A stretch of 64,000 nt of DNA from assembly GCA_964006375.1 (NCBI GenBank), contig OZ023265.1:153715047-153779046 (forward strand), given 5' to 3'. This document shows positions 26,379-44,733 of this stretch, piece after piece. The notes under the pieces are model-generated. The model was not told where the DNA came from and searched no databases. It saw only the letters and a program-made list of their open reading frames with translations. A program made the translations under genes and the position numbers. Position 1 is the first letter of the stretch; every line of letters starts with the position of its first letter. This DNA comes from Tillus elongatus. Taxonomy: Eukaryota; Arthropoda; Insecta; Coleoptera; Cleridae.

Positions 26379-27790
26379 CTGGACGCAGCAAGTGCGTTAT
26401 GGTAGTGAATTTTCATAAAACTATTTTTTAATAGCAATAGTGTGTTTCTTTTAAGAAAGCAGGCATCACATTTGGTTACCAGTATAATCTATATAGTAAA
26501 AACAATGTGTCATGTTTCATCAAAATAACTTTATTGTTTGAAAATGTACAAAAATTTCCGAAAGTAAACTTAAAGTGTTCCCGAAAAAACTCGTTTCTTG
26601 GTCAACCTTATAGGTTAATAGCAAATTGAGCTATTCACATATTAAGCATTTGATCAAAATTCGCTACCATAACGCACTTACTGCGTCCAGAATTTTTTTT
26701 TCTTACAAACATGCATTATATTTCGATGGAAAATGCAAAAATGCAATAACATAAGGCGTGTTTGATTAAAAAAAAAAGAAAATTTGTATCACCAACGACT
26801 TATGGGCCACCCTGTGATTGTAGAAATAATTTTTTAAGATGTAGCTCAAGACACCCTATAATTAATATATACAATTTTTTTTCATATCTTGTATAATAAC
26901 AGATATATTGAGCTTTATTGATTTTTTTTACGAAAATTCTACAAAAATTATAAACCATTAACGATAAACTCTATAGCTAAGGTTACTGCCAAGCGTCAGA
27001 GAAAGGGTCTATTTGAAATGAATTTTCTGGAAACATTTTATTAAAATGAAGGACAATAACGGTTGAAACTAAGACATCAGGGTTTGTAAAACATTCTTCT
27101 TGAGACATTTTATTTCCATAGCCTGTATTAGATTCAAGTTATTTTCCTAAATGTTGCCAATTTTGACGTTTAAATCGCAACTTTGACGTTTTGTGAAAAA
27201 CCCCAATTTATTTTTGTTTAAATGCCTATAACTTTTTTGTCTTTTGACCTATAGAGCTAAATTTTGGTAGGTAACTTGCCTATAATGATATAAACCCGCG
27301 TATAAAGTTGGTTGTCCTTACTTTGTTAATTTTGGAGATATAAATTTTTTTCGCAAGGAAACACAAAATTTTCCGGGAGAACCTTTGCGGATTTTCCTAA
27401 CTAACGAACCTATTCAAGCCACTTGCGAAGGGAAGGTACTCACCAATTTTGACGTTTAAAATCGGGATTTTGACGTTTTGAGGAGAACCCAAATTTATTT
27501 TTCTTTAAATGCCTGTAACTTTTTGTCCTTTAACCTACGAAGCTAAATTTTGGTATGTAACTTGCTTATAATGATATAAACCCGCGTGAGAAATTTGGTT
27601 GCCCTTACTTTGTTAATTTTGAAAATATAAAAAAAAATCGATTTTTTTCGAAAGAAAACACAAAATTTTCCGGGAAAACCTCGGCGGATTTTCCTGGCTA
27701 ACGAACTTATCCAAGCCACTTGCAAAAGGAAGGTACTCACCAAGGTTAATCAAAATCGGTCCATTATTTTTTGAGTTATAGGTGTGACAC

Positions 27791-27883
<93 letters not shown>

Positions 27884-28016
27884 CATATAAAGTCTGAAAC
27901 TGACCTCGGATTTGGGTTCCGGGGGTCCTAAATAGCGCTCATTTGAAGAAATTTTTTCAAAATTCAAAAGTCGAGATCTCCTTATTAGTGAATTTTTTTT
28001 AAGAAAATTCACTAAA
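26379..28016 (-). mobile_element. HLE-B with internal duplication
   Basis: A complete long form on minus. The 5' hairpin is at 27,983-28,016, the TA tract at 27,794-27,882 and the 3' module at 26,379-26,695 with both inverted ends. A 286-bp core segment starting CCAATTTTGACGTTTAAA is present twice (27,157 and 27,443), the second copy differing at a few per cent of positions. Confidence 0.88.
27794..27882. repeat. (TA)n tract, ~89 bp
   Basis: Core of the HLE-B at 26.4-28.0 kb. Confidence 0.95.
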
Positions 28017-28624
28017 AGGATTTAGTATATCTCAAAGAAACTTATCAATTCGATTATTTCTTTTTAACAACATTATTCGATAGAGACTATTATGGATTAT
28101 CAAAATATTAAAGATGCACCTACGAATCGAAAAGTAGATTAAAAAATAAATCATATATTCCATAGAAAATTTTCTGTTAATTCATAAAAAAAATAAGAAC
28201 CAATTTTTAAAATAAATTTTCGTTACAAATTTCGGGTCTAAAATTTTGGCGTTCTGAAATGTTTGCCACCCTCCAAATCGTGCCGCCCTAGGCCCGGGCC
28301 TCACGGGCCTAGGCGTAAATCCAACACTGCTTGTAAGGTAGTTTTATAATCAGGAATGATTTTTAATTACCATGCTCAAGGTCAACTGTTTCTGTGAATT
28401 GACACCGCATAAGCTACGTCAAGTGCAGCTCAAATCAGGAAATGATTCTTCCTATTCTGTTTGATCTGAAAAACGAATATATAATAATTTTTACAATTAG
28501 TTAAAGAGAATTTCTGTGTCTAAATTCAGGCATATAAGTCTTGAGCATAATTAAATAACAATCACACGTTAGTTATGTGTATATAATCAATTATATTTTA
28601 GAACAATTAATTCACACGGTATCC

Positions 28625-28683
28625 TTTTAGCGAATTTTTAGGAAAAAAATCGCCACATAAGAAGTACCGATGGTGAGACTTTG

Positions 28684-28757
<74 letters not shown>

Positions 28758-29089
28758 GTGTGTGTATATGTATATGTATCCACACGTTAACTCAAAAAGT
28801 TATTAACCGACTTTGATGAAACTCGGAAAGAACCTTTCTTTGATTAAAGGCTTGGATGAGTTCGTTAGCCAGCCCTGTCGGACCAGTTTTTCTTTAAAAA
28901 AAATTTTAAAAAAATTGTATCTCAAAAAATAATAAAGGTATTTTGATGAAATTCGGTTGGTATATTGCCCTCGTAGATGCCTTTCTGCACCCCGAAATTC
29001 AACTTTATTCAAGTTTATAGAAAATTGACTTAGACAAATTTTAAGCATTTAATGCAACGTCGCTACCATAACGCACTTGCTGCGTCCCG
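28625..29089 (+). mobile_element. diverged HLE-A
   Basis: The 5' hairpin reads TTTTAGCGAATTTTTAGG with a worn complement. The TA tract at 28,686-28,753 continues into TG and TATG repeats. The core keeps GGCTTGGATGAGTTCGTTAG, and the end keeps CTACCATAACGCACTTGCTG. The sequence just after the hairpin matches only a subset of copies (30.8 and 43.5 kb: CTCACCATCG type). Confidence 0.8.
28686..28753. repeat. (TA)n tract, 68 bp
   Basis: Followed by GTGTGTGTG and TATG repeats to about 28,778. Confidence 0.95.
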
Positions 29090-29235
29090 AAATTGTTTTG
29101 TTTCTCTGTTTTGGTCTTAAAATTATAAATAGTCTCTCATTATTTTTCGCGTAATTATCTCAAATATAATTGTAATTTTTACTGTATATAATCGTGTACA
29201 AGATTTTTATAAAGAATAAATCAATATATAAATAT

Positions 29236-29577
29236 TGTGTGTGTGTGTGTGTGTGTTTGTTTCTTTAACGTCGGCCTATTTCCGCGACTATGGCCAATCA
29301 CCGACCCCAGAGAGCAGTTTCACCTCACTATCCTGGAAATTTTGCCGAACCCCTGCCTTTCTGTAAGGAGGGTAGGGATCTTTAACGTGCCCAACATCGC
29401 ATGGACACGGGACCGACGGCTTTACGCCCCCTCCGAAATACAAATACAATGCCAGAACCTCGGTTGATGTAAATTTTACAGTTTCTACTGAAAAAGTGAA
29501 AGGAGTACACTGGGATCGAACCCAGTACCCTTCGGTTCAGAGGCACACGTTCTTACCCCTGAACCACCGAGGTTCTT
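29236..29577 (-). mobile_element. tRNA-headed SINE
   Basis: On minus it starts with a tRNA-like head at 29,574-29,503: CGGTGGTTCAGGGGTAAG (A box) and CTGGGTTCGATCCCAG (B box with paired T stem). A ~230-bp body contains CACGTTAAAGATCCCTACC, and the 3' side ends in a (CA)n run (TG on plus, 29,236-29,256). Ten bases at 29,453 (AGAACCTCGG) repeat in inverted form at 29,565. The head is intact enough to suggest a relatively recent Pol III promoter. Confidence 0.65.
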
Positions 29578-29764
29578 TATATAAATATTGATTATATAAA
29601 TTTATATTAATAATAATTATAGGTATTTTATTAAGACAAAGAAAGTATAAATGTGTAAAACTAGTATTAATAATGCAGAAATACATAAATTATTATACAA
29701 TTTTTGAAAGTTAATAATCTGAAAATATTACATTAATATTCACAGTTTAAAGGCGATGTCGCCT

Positions 29765-29850
29765 TGAAAACCAGTTTATTCATTCCTCTGATGACGCTAA
29801 CTTTGTTAGCGAAACTATCGGCAGGTCTAAAACTCTATTGTGATGAATTG
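29765..29850 (+). ncRNA. hammerhead ribozyme candidate
   Basis: CTGATGA at 29,788-29,794 is followed by a 7-bp stem II (CGCTAAC, loop TTT, GTTAGCG) and then GAAAC. The stretch continues to AGGTC near 29,825, so AC/GT can close a small stem III with GTC as cleavage triplet. AGTTT upstream and AAACT downstream can form part of stem I through an internal loop. The core is canonical; stem I is the weak point. A PLE terminal region is a likely host. Confidence 0.5.
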
Positions 29851-29899
29851 GATTCTTTAAATTGAACTTATTAGTGTTCTTCACAGGTTCCGATCCTCA

Positions 29900-30811
<912 letters not shown>

Positions 30812-30904
30812 TTGGGTAAACCTATGTCTGAGGATCTCTTTGGCCAGCCACTGGGGCTCTTTTCAATCAATGCGAGAAGCCGACCTAAAAAACAAATTTT
30901 ACAT

Positions 30905-32566
<1,662 letters not shown>

Positions 32567-33337
32567 ATTACAATGTACAAAAGGTGGATTTTTAGGCATA
32601 GCAGTCGAAGCTTTTGTCATATTACAGGCGTTTTTGTCATCATATCTTTTTAAAATGTTACTTTGTGTATATGTTTACTGTTCGAGACGATTTGTCAGTG
32701 TCTTTTATTTCTGCGGGTAGTTTATCAAGATATCAAAAAAGATATAAACTTGATATTACATAATAACTAAGCATGCGACGTCTGTTTTATATTTTTAAAA
32801 CGTCCCAAGGTTTTAATTTGAATAAACTGCAAGAGTAGCTGCAATGCCGTAAATTTCTTTAATATTTGCGTCTTGTCAGTGATGGACTGTGCTAACGTCA
32901 CTGCAAGCTGTGCCAATATTGAACTTGTAACCCAGAAAACTAATAACGCATAATGTCCGCTATTAACACTCCTATCCAGAAAATGCAGGCTCATTTATCA
33001 ATTTTCTTGATGCTGTTAATAAAAAGAACAGAGCGTGACAGTGATCTCTAAATTCTTCCAGGGAGACAAATCAATAGCCGCAAGCGATTAAATAAATGCT
33101 TTCAATAACTTCAGCATTTGCTTCGTAGTATAGTGTGCTTTTTGTGGCATTATACGTATTATTTGCTGATAAATTAATTATTCAGATAACGGTCTCTGTA
33201 GCTCAGTGGATTGTGTTACGACTCGTGGTTTCCGTGCCAATTTTTTTATTACAATAGTGACCTATTGTTTTATTTAGATGCGGAAATTAGTTAGTCTATA
33301 AAGTTGGCGTAATTTAAATTTAAAATGAAATGTTGTC
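32567..33337. other. no gene recognised
   Basis: A 75-codon minus-strand ORF (32,767-32,994) has no domain. TCTCTGTAGCTCAGTGGATT at 33,192 resembles a tRNA A-box region, but no B box follows. Confidence 0.4.
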
Positions 33338-34695
33338 GAGACAGACTATCTTAGCAGCAAGAAGCTGGCCAAACTCCAAAGGCTGGCAATCCTGGGTATC
33401 ATAGGCGCTATGAGGACGACACCCTCAGCCGCGCTAGAGGTCCTGTTGATACTGCCATTGCTTCCCATCTGTATCAGAAGGGAGTTTCAGGCTATGGCGT
33501 CGCATCTTAGAATCCGGGACTCAGGTAACTGGTGCGGAGAGGGAGCAGTAATAGGGCATGCAAGAGTCGCCAAGGAGGTGGAAAAGGAAAAGGATTTCCG
33601 CCATAAAGGTGAGGGATGCCGAGGACGATATTAGGTTGACTAGGCCATACACCCTCAGGATCCCCAGTAGATCAGTGGAGGGAAAATGAGGTTGCATTCC
33701 AGTCCGCAAGCCTGGTCTGTTTCACCGACGGATCGCTGCTGGAGGACCAACAATCCTCCGAGGGCCTGAGGGTGCGCAAGAGCTATGCTCTTGGCGCATA
33801 CACCACGGCATTCGGAACGAAACAGAGGAGTATGCTATCCTGTCCGTGGCCAATAGACAGAATGTGAAGAGGAGTCCCGAGAAATGCGTGTACATCTGCT
33901 CGGATGACCAGGCGGTCCTCCGGGCAGTCTGCTCGGCCATAGTCAGGTCACTACTGGTTCAGGAGTGCGCTGACGCCCTCAGAGGACTAGCCAGGACGAA
34001 GGAGGTGCAACTGGTGTGGGTTCCGGGACACTGTGGCGTAGCAGGGAATGAGGTGGCGAACAATCCCGCAAGACTCGGTTCCCGGCGGCCGTTCTGTGGC
34101 CCGGAGCCTGCGATAGGCATAAGTAGGAGGACAGTCTCTGTCGCCTTAGACAGGTGGACCGAGGAAGCAATGGAGATGCACTGGGGGTCGGTTGGTGGCT
34201 GCAGGCAGGCGAGGGACTTCGTGGAGAGGCCGGACAGAGATAAAGCTGTCTGGTTACTCGGAAGGAGTCGACCTACGCCACGCCGCATCCTTGGGGTGCT
34301 GACAGGCCACTGCGCCCTTAGAGGACACCTCACATTGATAGGCGTAGAGAGGGATCCCATTTGCCAGGAATGCGGCGAGGATGAAGAACCGTCCTACCAC
34401 TACCTGTGTGAATGCGAGGCTTTTGGGAGTCTTCGAGCAGAATTGTTCGGATCAAGGACTCTGCAGAGGAATCAGGTAAGTACCGTCCAATTGAAGACCG
34501 TCACGGCCTTCATCTCGAGGTCGAGGTGGTTTGGCGATGGAACCGAGGAAGAGTAGAGCATGGTTGCTGGGTTGCTGGGGTTGGCAAAAAGGGCCCATTG
34601 TGGCCTACTTGCTTGGCGTTGGCCTCCCCACCACTGCTACTACTACTGCTACATCTCAGTTGCTTGTCATTATTCTCAGGACAGAACAGGTAAAT
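33338..34695 (+). pseudogene. Jockey-group retrotransposon, RNase H region
   Basis: The copy begins in the RT thumb (KLAKLQRLAILGIIGAMRTT) and reaches an RNase H domain. The first Asp is in VCFTDGSLLED at ~33,715, Glu in TEEYAILSVAN after a frameshift, the second Asp in YICSDDQAVLRAV at ~33,900, and then VWVPGHCGVAGNEVANNPA. The usual GNE.AD Asp is Asn, so the fourth catalytic residue is lost. A zinc knuckle follows (CQECGEDEEPSYHYLCEC, 34,361-34,415) before the stop at 34,554. The 236-codon ORF is the best preserved LINE segment here. A CTACTACTACTG stretch near 34,640 is in the 3' UTR. Clearly higher GC than its surroundings. Confidence 0.85.

Positions 34696-36294
<1,599 letters not shown>

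Positions 36295-36358
<64 letters not shown>
36295..36358. repeat. (TA)n tract, 64 bp
   Basis: Lies between the Jockey-type fragment and the LTR-like sequence. Confidence 0.95.
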
Positions 36359-36361
<3 letters not shown>

Positions 36362-36367
36362 CGTTTT

Positions 36368-37096
<729 letters not shown>

Positions 37097-37115
37097 GAGG
37101 CAAAGTGATGGAATT

Positions 37116-39671
<2,556 letters not shown>

Positions 39672-40017
39672 TATAAGGCTAGATGTATTTTCACCATAAT
39701 TAGAACCGCAGACCGGTTTCGCTATGATTAGAGCCATCGGTACGGTATACTAATTACAGCGAGAACACATATATAAAGTAATACGGCTATGGTAGCCAGT
39801 CTCCTGGAATATTGTGAGATGTACGACAGGGTCGCCATCTCGGTGCGGAACCAGGTAGTATATTGTCACGACAACTCCAAATAACACAAAATGTTATGAA
39901 ATAGAGACTGTGTACAACCAGCTAACATTTTTGTGAATTGTCATCCCTGTTCCATTTCTTCCCTAAGATGAGGACAATGTATGTAGGCTAGATATTCTCA
40001 ACATAATAAGGCATTAC
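39672..40017 (-). repeat. hammerhead-repeat unit, diverged, minus copy
   Basis: On minus the unit runs from TTATTATGTTGAGAATATCT through TTTTGTGTTATTTGGAG to a hammerhead remnant at about 39,750-39,705. There the core is CCGATGG instead of CTGATGA, stem II has one mismatch, and GAAACCGGTC is intact. The sense start lies within a few bases of the equivalent of the cleavage site. Head-to-head with the next unit. Confidence 0.75.
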
Positions 40018-40025
40018 GGAAAAAT

Positions 40026-40475
40026 GTGCCAGGGCAGACAATTTACAAAATTGTTAGTTGGTGGTACACAGTCTCTATTTTATAACATTTTGTGTTATTT
40101 GGAGCTTTATTACAACATACTACCTGGTTCCGCACCGAGAAGGCGATCCTGTCATACATCTTACAATCTTCTAGGAATCTGGCTACCATAGCCCTATTAC
40201 TTTAGAGGTGTATTCTCGCTGTTATTAGTATACCGATTTGATGAGCTCTAATTGGAGCGAAACAGGTCTTCTGTTCTTATTATGGTGAGAATACATCTAG
40301 CCTTACATACAATGTCCCTATATTAGGAAAAAAACGGGCCATGGCTGACAATTTACAAGATTGTAAGTATGTTGTACACAGTCTCTATTTTATAACATTT
40401 TGTGTTATCTGGAGGTGTTATGACAACACACTACCTGGCTTGACTCCGAAATGGCGACCCTGTCGTACATCTCAC
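40026..40475 (+). repeat. hammerhead-repeat units, diverged, plus copy
   Basis: One partial unit from GTGCCAGGGCAGACAATTTA to the ribozyme region, then the start of a second from about 40,269. The hammerhead region near 40,234-40,275 reads TTGATGA, stem II GCTCT/GGAGC (one G-T pair), GAAACAGGTC; stem I is lost. A probable inactive relative of the 44.7-kb ribozyme. Confidence 0.75.
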
Positions 40476-41357
40476 ACTCAAAGTCTATATACACATTATC
40501 TCTCTCAATCTCACTCTAAGGTTAAATCTAATTATACATGTAAATAAATAAACATAATTGCTCTTGGCAATTGCTTAGTTTGTAAACATCAAAAATAATA
40601 TTAATAGTTCTGCTCTTGACACTTGAAGTTTCATCAACTATTAAAAATACAGTAAATAAAAATCTTCATTAATATTTGCATATTCAAGGCATTCCTAGCA
40701 AGACAGCATCGGAACTGCATTGTCATCGACCTTTCCTTTTAATTTTTAATTATTTCTAGATCGTTTTTGTACATAACTCAATGCTGATTGAATTGTTATT
40801 GAAATGGCCTTTTAGGTAAAATATTGTTTCTGAACAGTAAGGGACAGATTCGACACACGTCAAAACAGTACCCGATGCTTTAGGAGTATAGAAAAAGCTC
40901 AGGACGCAGCAATTGCGTTATGGTAGTGAATTTTTATTGAATGCTTCAAATTTTAATAACTCAATTTTCTATAAAACTAGAAAGTTTAATTTTGGTATGT
41001 AGTAAGACCTTTCCTAGGGCAAGATATTCACCGAATTTCATTAAAATAACTTTGTAATTTTCGGAGAAAAAAATTTTTTTGAAAGAAAATTTAAAATTTA
41101 AATAACTCAATTTTCTATAAACTTAGAAAGTTGAATTTTGGTACGTGGTAAGGTCTCATATATAGTAAATTTCATTGAAGCAGCTTTGTTATTTTCGGAG
41201 AAAACATTTTTTTTTAAAGAAAATTCCAAATTTTCCTGGAAAACCTCCTCCGATTTTCCTGGATAACGAACTCATCCAAGCCATTAATAAAAGAAAGGCA
41301 CTTGTTAAGTTTCATTGATATCGGTTAATTATTTTTTGAGTTATCAGACGGATACAA

Positions 41358-41361
<4 letters not shown>

Positions 41362-41453
<92 letters not shown>
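41362..41453. repeat. (TA)n tract, left of the PLE pair
   Basis: 92 bp of pure TA; a 29-bp unique sequence follows before the palindrome arm starts. Confidence 0.95.
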
Positions 41454-41456
<3 letters not shown>

Positions 41457-41570
41457 CAGAAAGATTTCCGCGGTCTTTAATGTGAGACATGCTTGGTTCT
41501 CGGGTTAAACCGCGTCCAGAATTTATGGAAACTCGACGTTTCGGCTCCTGTTTTGGAGCCATTTTCAAGA

Positions 41571-41920
41571 GGTAAAGGAAATATGTAAGGACACTCTAAG
41601 GCCTCAATCTGCCTACTCCTTAGAGTGATGGACAAAGGTGGGTAAAGGAAATATGTAAGGACACTCTAAGGCCTCAATCTGCCTACTCCTTAGAGTGGTG
41701 GACAAATGTGGGTAAAGGAAATATGTAAGGACACTCTAAGGCCTCAATCTGCCTACTCCTTAGAGTGATGGACAAAGGTGGGTAAAGGAAATATGTAAGG
41801 ACACTCTAAGGCCTCAATCTGCCTACTCCTTAGAGTGGTGGACAAAGGTAGGTAAAGGAAATATGTAAGGACACTCTAAGGCCTCAATCTGCCTACTCCT
41901 TAGAGTGGTGGGTAAAGGTA
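41571..41920. repeat. 70-bp tandem array, left arm
   Basis: Five units of 70 bp, each containing GTAAAGGAAATATGTAAGGA and CTCAATCTGCCTACTCC. Units alternate GTGATGGAC and GTGGTGGAC. Confidence 0.95.
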
Positions 41921-42481
41921 GGTTGGGTTGTTGTAGCTCGATTACGGGGCCTCAATCTGCCTACTCCCCAAATCTCGCTGGAGATCGTCTGTGAGGTCTC
42001 AGTGTGTTCAACCCTAGGCCTCAGAGAGATCTGGCAGTTCGTTGCAAGTCTTGTCTTATATAGGTCGTTTCGTCTACCTGTTGCGTCATCAGTGAAAGTA
42101 GTGGGGTCACCGTCAATTAAGTGGGGGGATAATGATGCAACAAAATTGTCTGTGGAATTCATTTCCCTTTTATGTGTTTGCAAAGAAGATATAATAGGTT
42201 TCCAAGTAGTCGGAAGGCGAAGACCATCATCTCTCTTATTTAAACAATCGGGACGTTTTTCAATCTCGATTGCTTCGCGGATAATTCTCGTTTTGAAATT
42301 GTAAGCCGGTGCTATTGTTTTGGCATTATCGAAATCTATTTTGTGCCCTGTATGAATATGATGCATGGCCAGCGCCGATGAGGGGTCGGATTTTCTAACT
42401 GCGAGGGTGTGTTCGTATATTCTATTGTGGATGCGTCTGTTTGTTTGTCCTACGTAAGTTCGGCCAAAACAATAGCACCGG
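41893..42481 (-). pseudogene. PLE GIY-YIG endonuclease, left copy
   Basis: On minus an open frame starts within CYCFGRTYVGQTNRRIHNRI, a GIY-YIG core missing its first strand. It continues with YEHTLAVRKSDPSSALAMHH, HTGHKIDFDNAKTIAPAYNF and RIIREAIEIEKRPDCLNKRD to GLRLPTTWKPI, the characteristic Penelope C-terminus. It then runs through a low-similarity tail to a stop at 41,893. Everything upstream (RT, rest of GIY-YIG) is absent, so the copy is 5'-truncated but otherwise undamaged. Confidence 0.9.
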
Positions 42482-42894
42482 CTTACAATTTCAAAACGAG
42501 AATTATCCGCGAAGCAATCGAGATTGAAAAACGTCCCGATTGTTTAAATAAGAGAGATGATGGTCTTCGCCTTCCGACTACTTGGAAACCTATTATATCT
42601 TCTTTGCAAACACACAAAAGGGAAATGAATTCCACAGACAATTTTGTTGCATCATTATCCCCCCACTTAATTGACGGTGACCCCACTACTTTCACTGATG
42701 ACGCAACAGGTAGACGAAACGACCTATATAAGACAAGACTTGCAACGAACTGCCAGATCTCTCTGAGGCCTAGGGTTGAACACACTGAGACCTCACAGAC
42801 GATCTCCAGCGAGATTTGGGGAGTAGGCAGATTGAGGCCCCGTAATCGAGCTACAACAACCCAACCTACCTTTATCCACCACTCTAAGGAGTAG
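42463..42894 (+). pseudogene. PLE C-terminus, right copy
   Basis: Mirror image of the left copy, starting only at AKTIAPAYNFKTRIIREAIE. Thus the left copy extends 138 bp further 5'. The protein is otherwise identical apart from a Thr to Ile change near the end. The reading frame is fused to ~50 bp of antisense spacer upstream, which is not PLE protein. Confidence 0.88.
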
Positions 42895-43216
42895 GCAGAT
42901 TGAGGCCTTAGAGTGTCCTTACATATTTCCTTTACCTACCTTTGTCCACCACTCTAAGGAGTAGGCAGATTGAGGCCTTAGAGTGTCCTTACATATTTCC
43001 TTTACCCACCTTTGTCCATCACTCTAAGGAGTAGGCAGATTGAGGCCTTAGAGTGTCCTTACATATTTCCTTTACCCACATTTGTCCACCACTCTAAGGA
43101 GTAGGCAGATTGAGGCCTTAGAGTGTCCTTACATATTTCCTTTACCCACCTTTGTCCATCACTCTAAGGAGTAGGCAGATTGAGGCCTTAGAGTGTCCTT
43201 ACATATTTCCTTTACC
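42867..43216. repeat. 70-bp tandem array, right arm
   Basis: Mirror copy of the left array with the same order of unit variants; one noticed difference is in the innermost unit (TTATCCACC against TTACCCACC). Confidence 0.95.
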
Positions 43217-43256
43217 TCTTGAAAATGGCTCCAAAACAGGAGCCGAAACGTCGAGT
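43217..43256 (+). ncRNA. degenerate hammerhead-like motif, PLE 3' end
   Basis: CTTGAAAATGGCTCC, loop AAAACA, GGAGCC, then GAAACGTCGAG. The stem II hairpin and GAAAC-GTC side fit a PLE-type hammerhead, but the CTGANGA strand is CTTGAAA, so catalysis is doubtful. The same motif lies inverted at 41,531-41,570. Confidence 0.4.
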
Positions 43257-43299
43257 TTCCATAAATTCTGGACGCGGTTTAACCCGAGAACCAAGCATG

Positions 43300-43303
<4 letters not shown>

Positions 43304-43394
<91 letters not shown>
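43304..43394. repeat. (TA)n tract, right of the PLE pair
   Basis: 91 bp of TA starting immediately after GTCTCA of the palindrome arm. Confidence 0.95.
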
Positions 43395-43397
<3 letters not shown>

Positions 43398-43705
43398 GAA
43401 CATACAAAAATTGAAACTGACCCCGGATATGGGTTCTAGGGGTCCTAGTTCGCGCACATTCGAAAAAAATTTTGCAAAGTCTCACCATCGATACCGCTCT
43501 ATTAGTGAATTTTTCTTAATAAAAAATCACTAAAAATTATGTCGAAATATTACCGTTTCATTTTCCCACTATAAATGATAAAACGAAATAGTGACATTAT
43601 CAAAAGAAAAATCCGATTAGTTGATTCAGAATTCGATTTTAATTTTACGTTTGATTTGTATGTAAAGTGTTCAGCAACTATTTCGGTTGTAAAATCAAAA
43701 TAAAG

Positions 43706-44376
43706 TCTGGACGCAGCAAGTACGTTATGGAAGTGAGTTATGGAAGTTAATTTTCATAAAAATGTTTTTAATAGCAAATATATTTTTTTTACTGAAAGCA
43801 GGAATTAAATTTGGTTCCTAGTATAACTTATATTATAGTAGAAACTGTACAATTTTCTTCAAAAGAACTTTATTCTTTGAAAATGTACAAAAAGTTTCGG
43901 AAAATAAACTTAAAATGTTCCCGAAAAAACTGGTTTCCTAGCCAACAAACCTACATAAGTTAATAGCAAATTGTGTTATTGAAATTTAAAGCATTTAATA
44001 AAAATTCGCTACCAAAACGCACTTGCCACGTGCCGAATTTCTTTTCCCACAAACATGTATTTGTTCTATTTAGATGAAAAATGCATAAGGGGTGCTCGAG
44101 TTAAAAATGAAAATTTGTATCACCAACGACTTATGGACCAGGCTGTGATTATAAAATTAATTTTATAAGATGCAGCTCAAGACAGCCTATAATTAACATA
44201 TAACATTTTTTCTTGTATCTTGGATATTAACGGATATATTGAGCTTTTTTCTACGATAATTCACTAAAATCTATAGACTATTAAACCATAAATTCTAACT
44301 AAACTACTGCCAAAGCATCAGAGAAATGGCCTATTTGAAATGAATTTTATGGAATTATTTTAGTATAATTCACTAA
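43706..44376 (-). mobile_element. HLE-B, 5' part missing
   Basis: The 3' module is at 43,706-44,036 (TCTGGACGCAGCAAGTACG at one end, a worn inverted copy at the other), followed by the long-form middle to about 44,376. No TA tract or 5' hairpin. A short GTTATGGAAGTGA duplication lies near the start. Confidence 0.8.
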
Positions 44377-44733
44377 AGTTTGAACGCAGCAAGTGCATTT
44401 TGTAAGGGTTCATAAAACTGTTTTTAATGTAAATATGTTTTTTTAAAGAAAGACATTAAATTTAGTAGATAGTGTAACCTTTATAGTAATAACAATTTCA
44501 TCAAAGTAACTTTTTGTTTGATAAAATATAAAACATTTTAGAAGATAATTCGCTCTAATTAGAGCTCGCCAGTGCGGGACTTTGTGTTATTTGGAGCTGG
44601 CGTGACAACATACTACTTGGTTCCGCAACTAGGTGGCGTCACGTTACTTCGTGTCTCACAACTCACTTAGTGTTAAAGGACGGCTACCCTAGCCGTATTA
44701 CTTTAGAGGTGTATTTTCGCTGTAATTAGTATG

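Larger units (their letters stand above)
41483..43304. repeat. 1.8-kb near-perfect palindrome of two PLE 3' ends
   Basis: Arms 41,483-42,324 and 42,463-43,304 are both 842 bp. Their coordinates sum to 84,787 at both ends, so no net indel has accumulated, and only a few substitutions were noticed by eye. The 138-bp spacer is single-copy PLE sequence. The arms meet it at the shared word GCCAAAACAATAGCACCGG, which occurs once in each orientation. Confidence 0.95.
40898..43535 (-). mobile_element. HLE-A split by an inverted PLE pair
   Basis: The 3' end (AGGACGCAGCAATTGCG on plus) is at 40,898, core at 40,920-41,360, left TA piece at 41,362-41,453, right TA piece at 43,304-43,394, and the 5' region with hairpin TTAGTGATTTTTTATTAAG (minus) ends at 43,535. 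Everything from about 41,454 to 43,303 is foreign. In the core a ~145-bp piece with AACTCAATTTTCTATAAA is duplicated (40,958 and 41,103). Confidence 0.8.

Noticed and set aside
33188..33240. tRNA gene suggested by TCTCTGTAGCTCAGTGGATT
   Set aside because: A-box-like only; no B box or acceptor pairing downstream.
42002..42304. A 100-codon ORF antisense to the PLE protein, present in both palindrome arms
   Set aside because: It is the complementary strand of a recognised PLE C-terminus; duplication comes from the palindrome.
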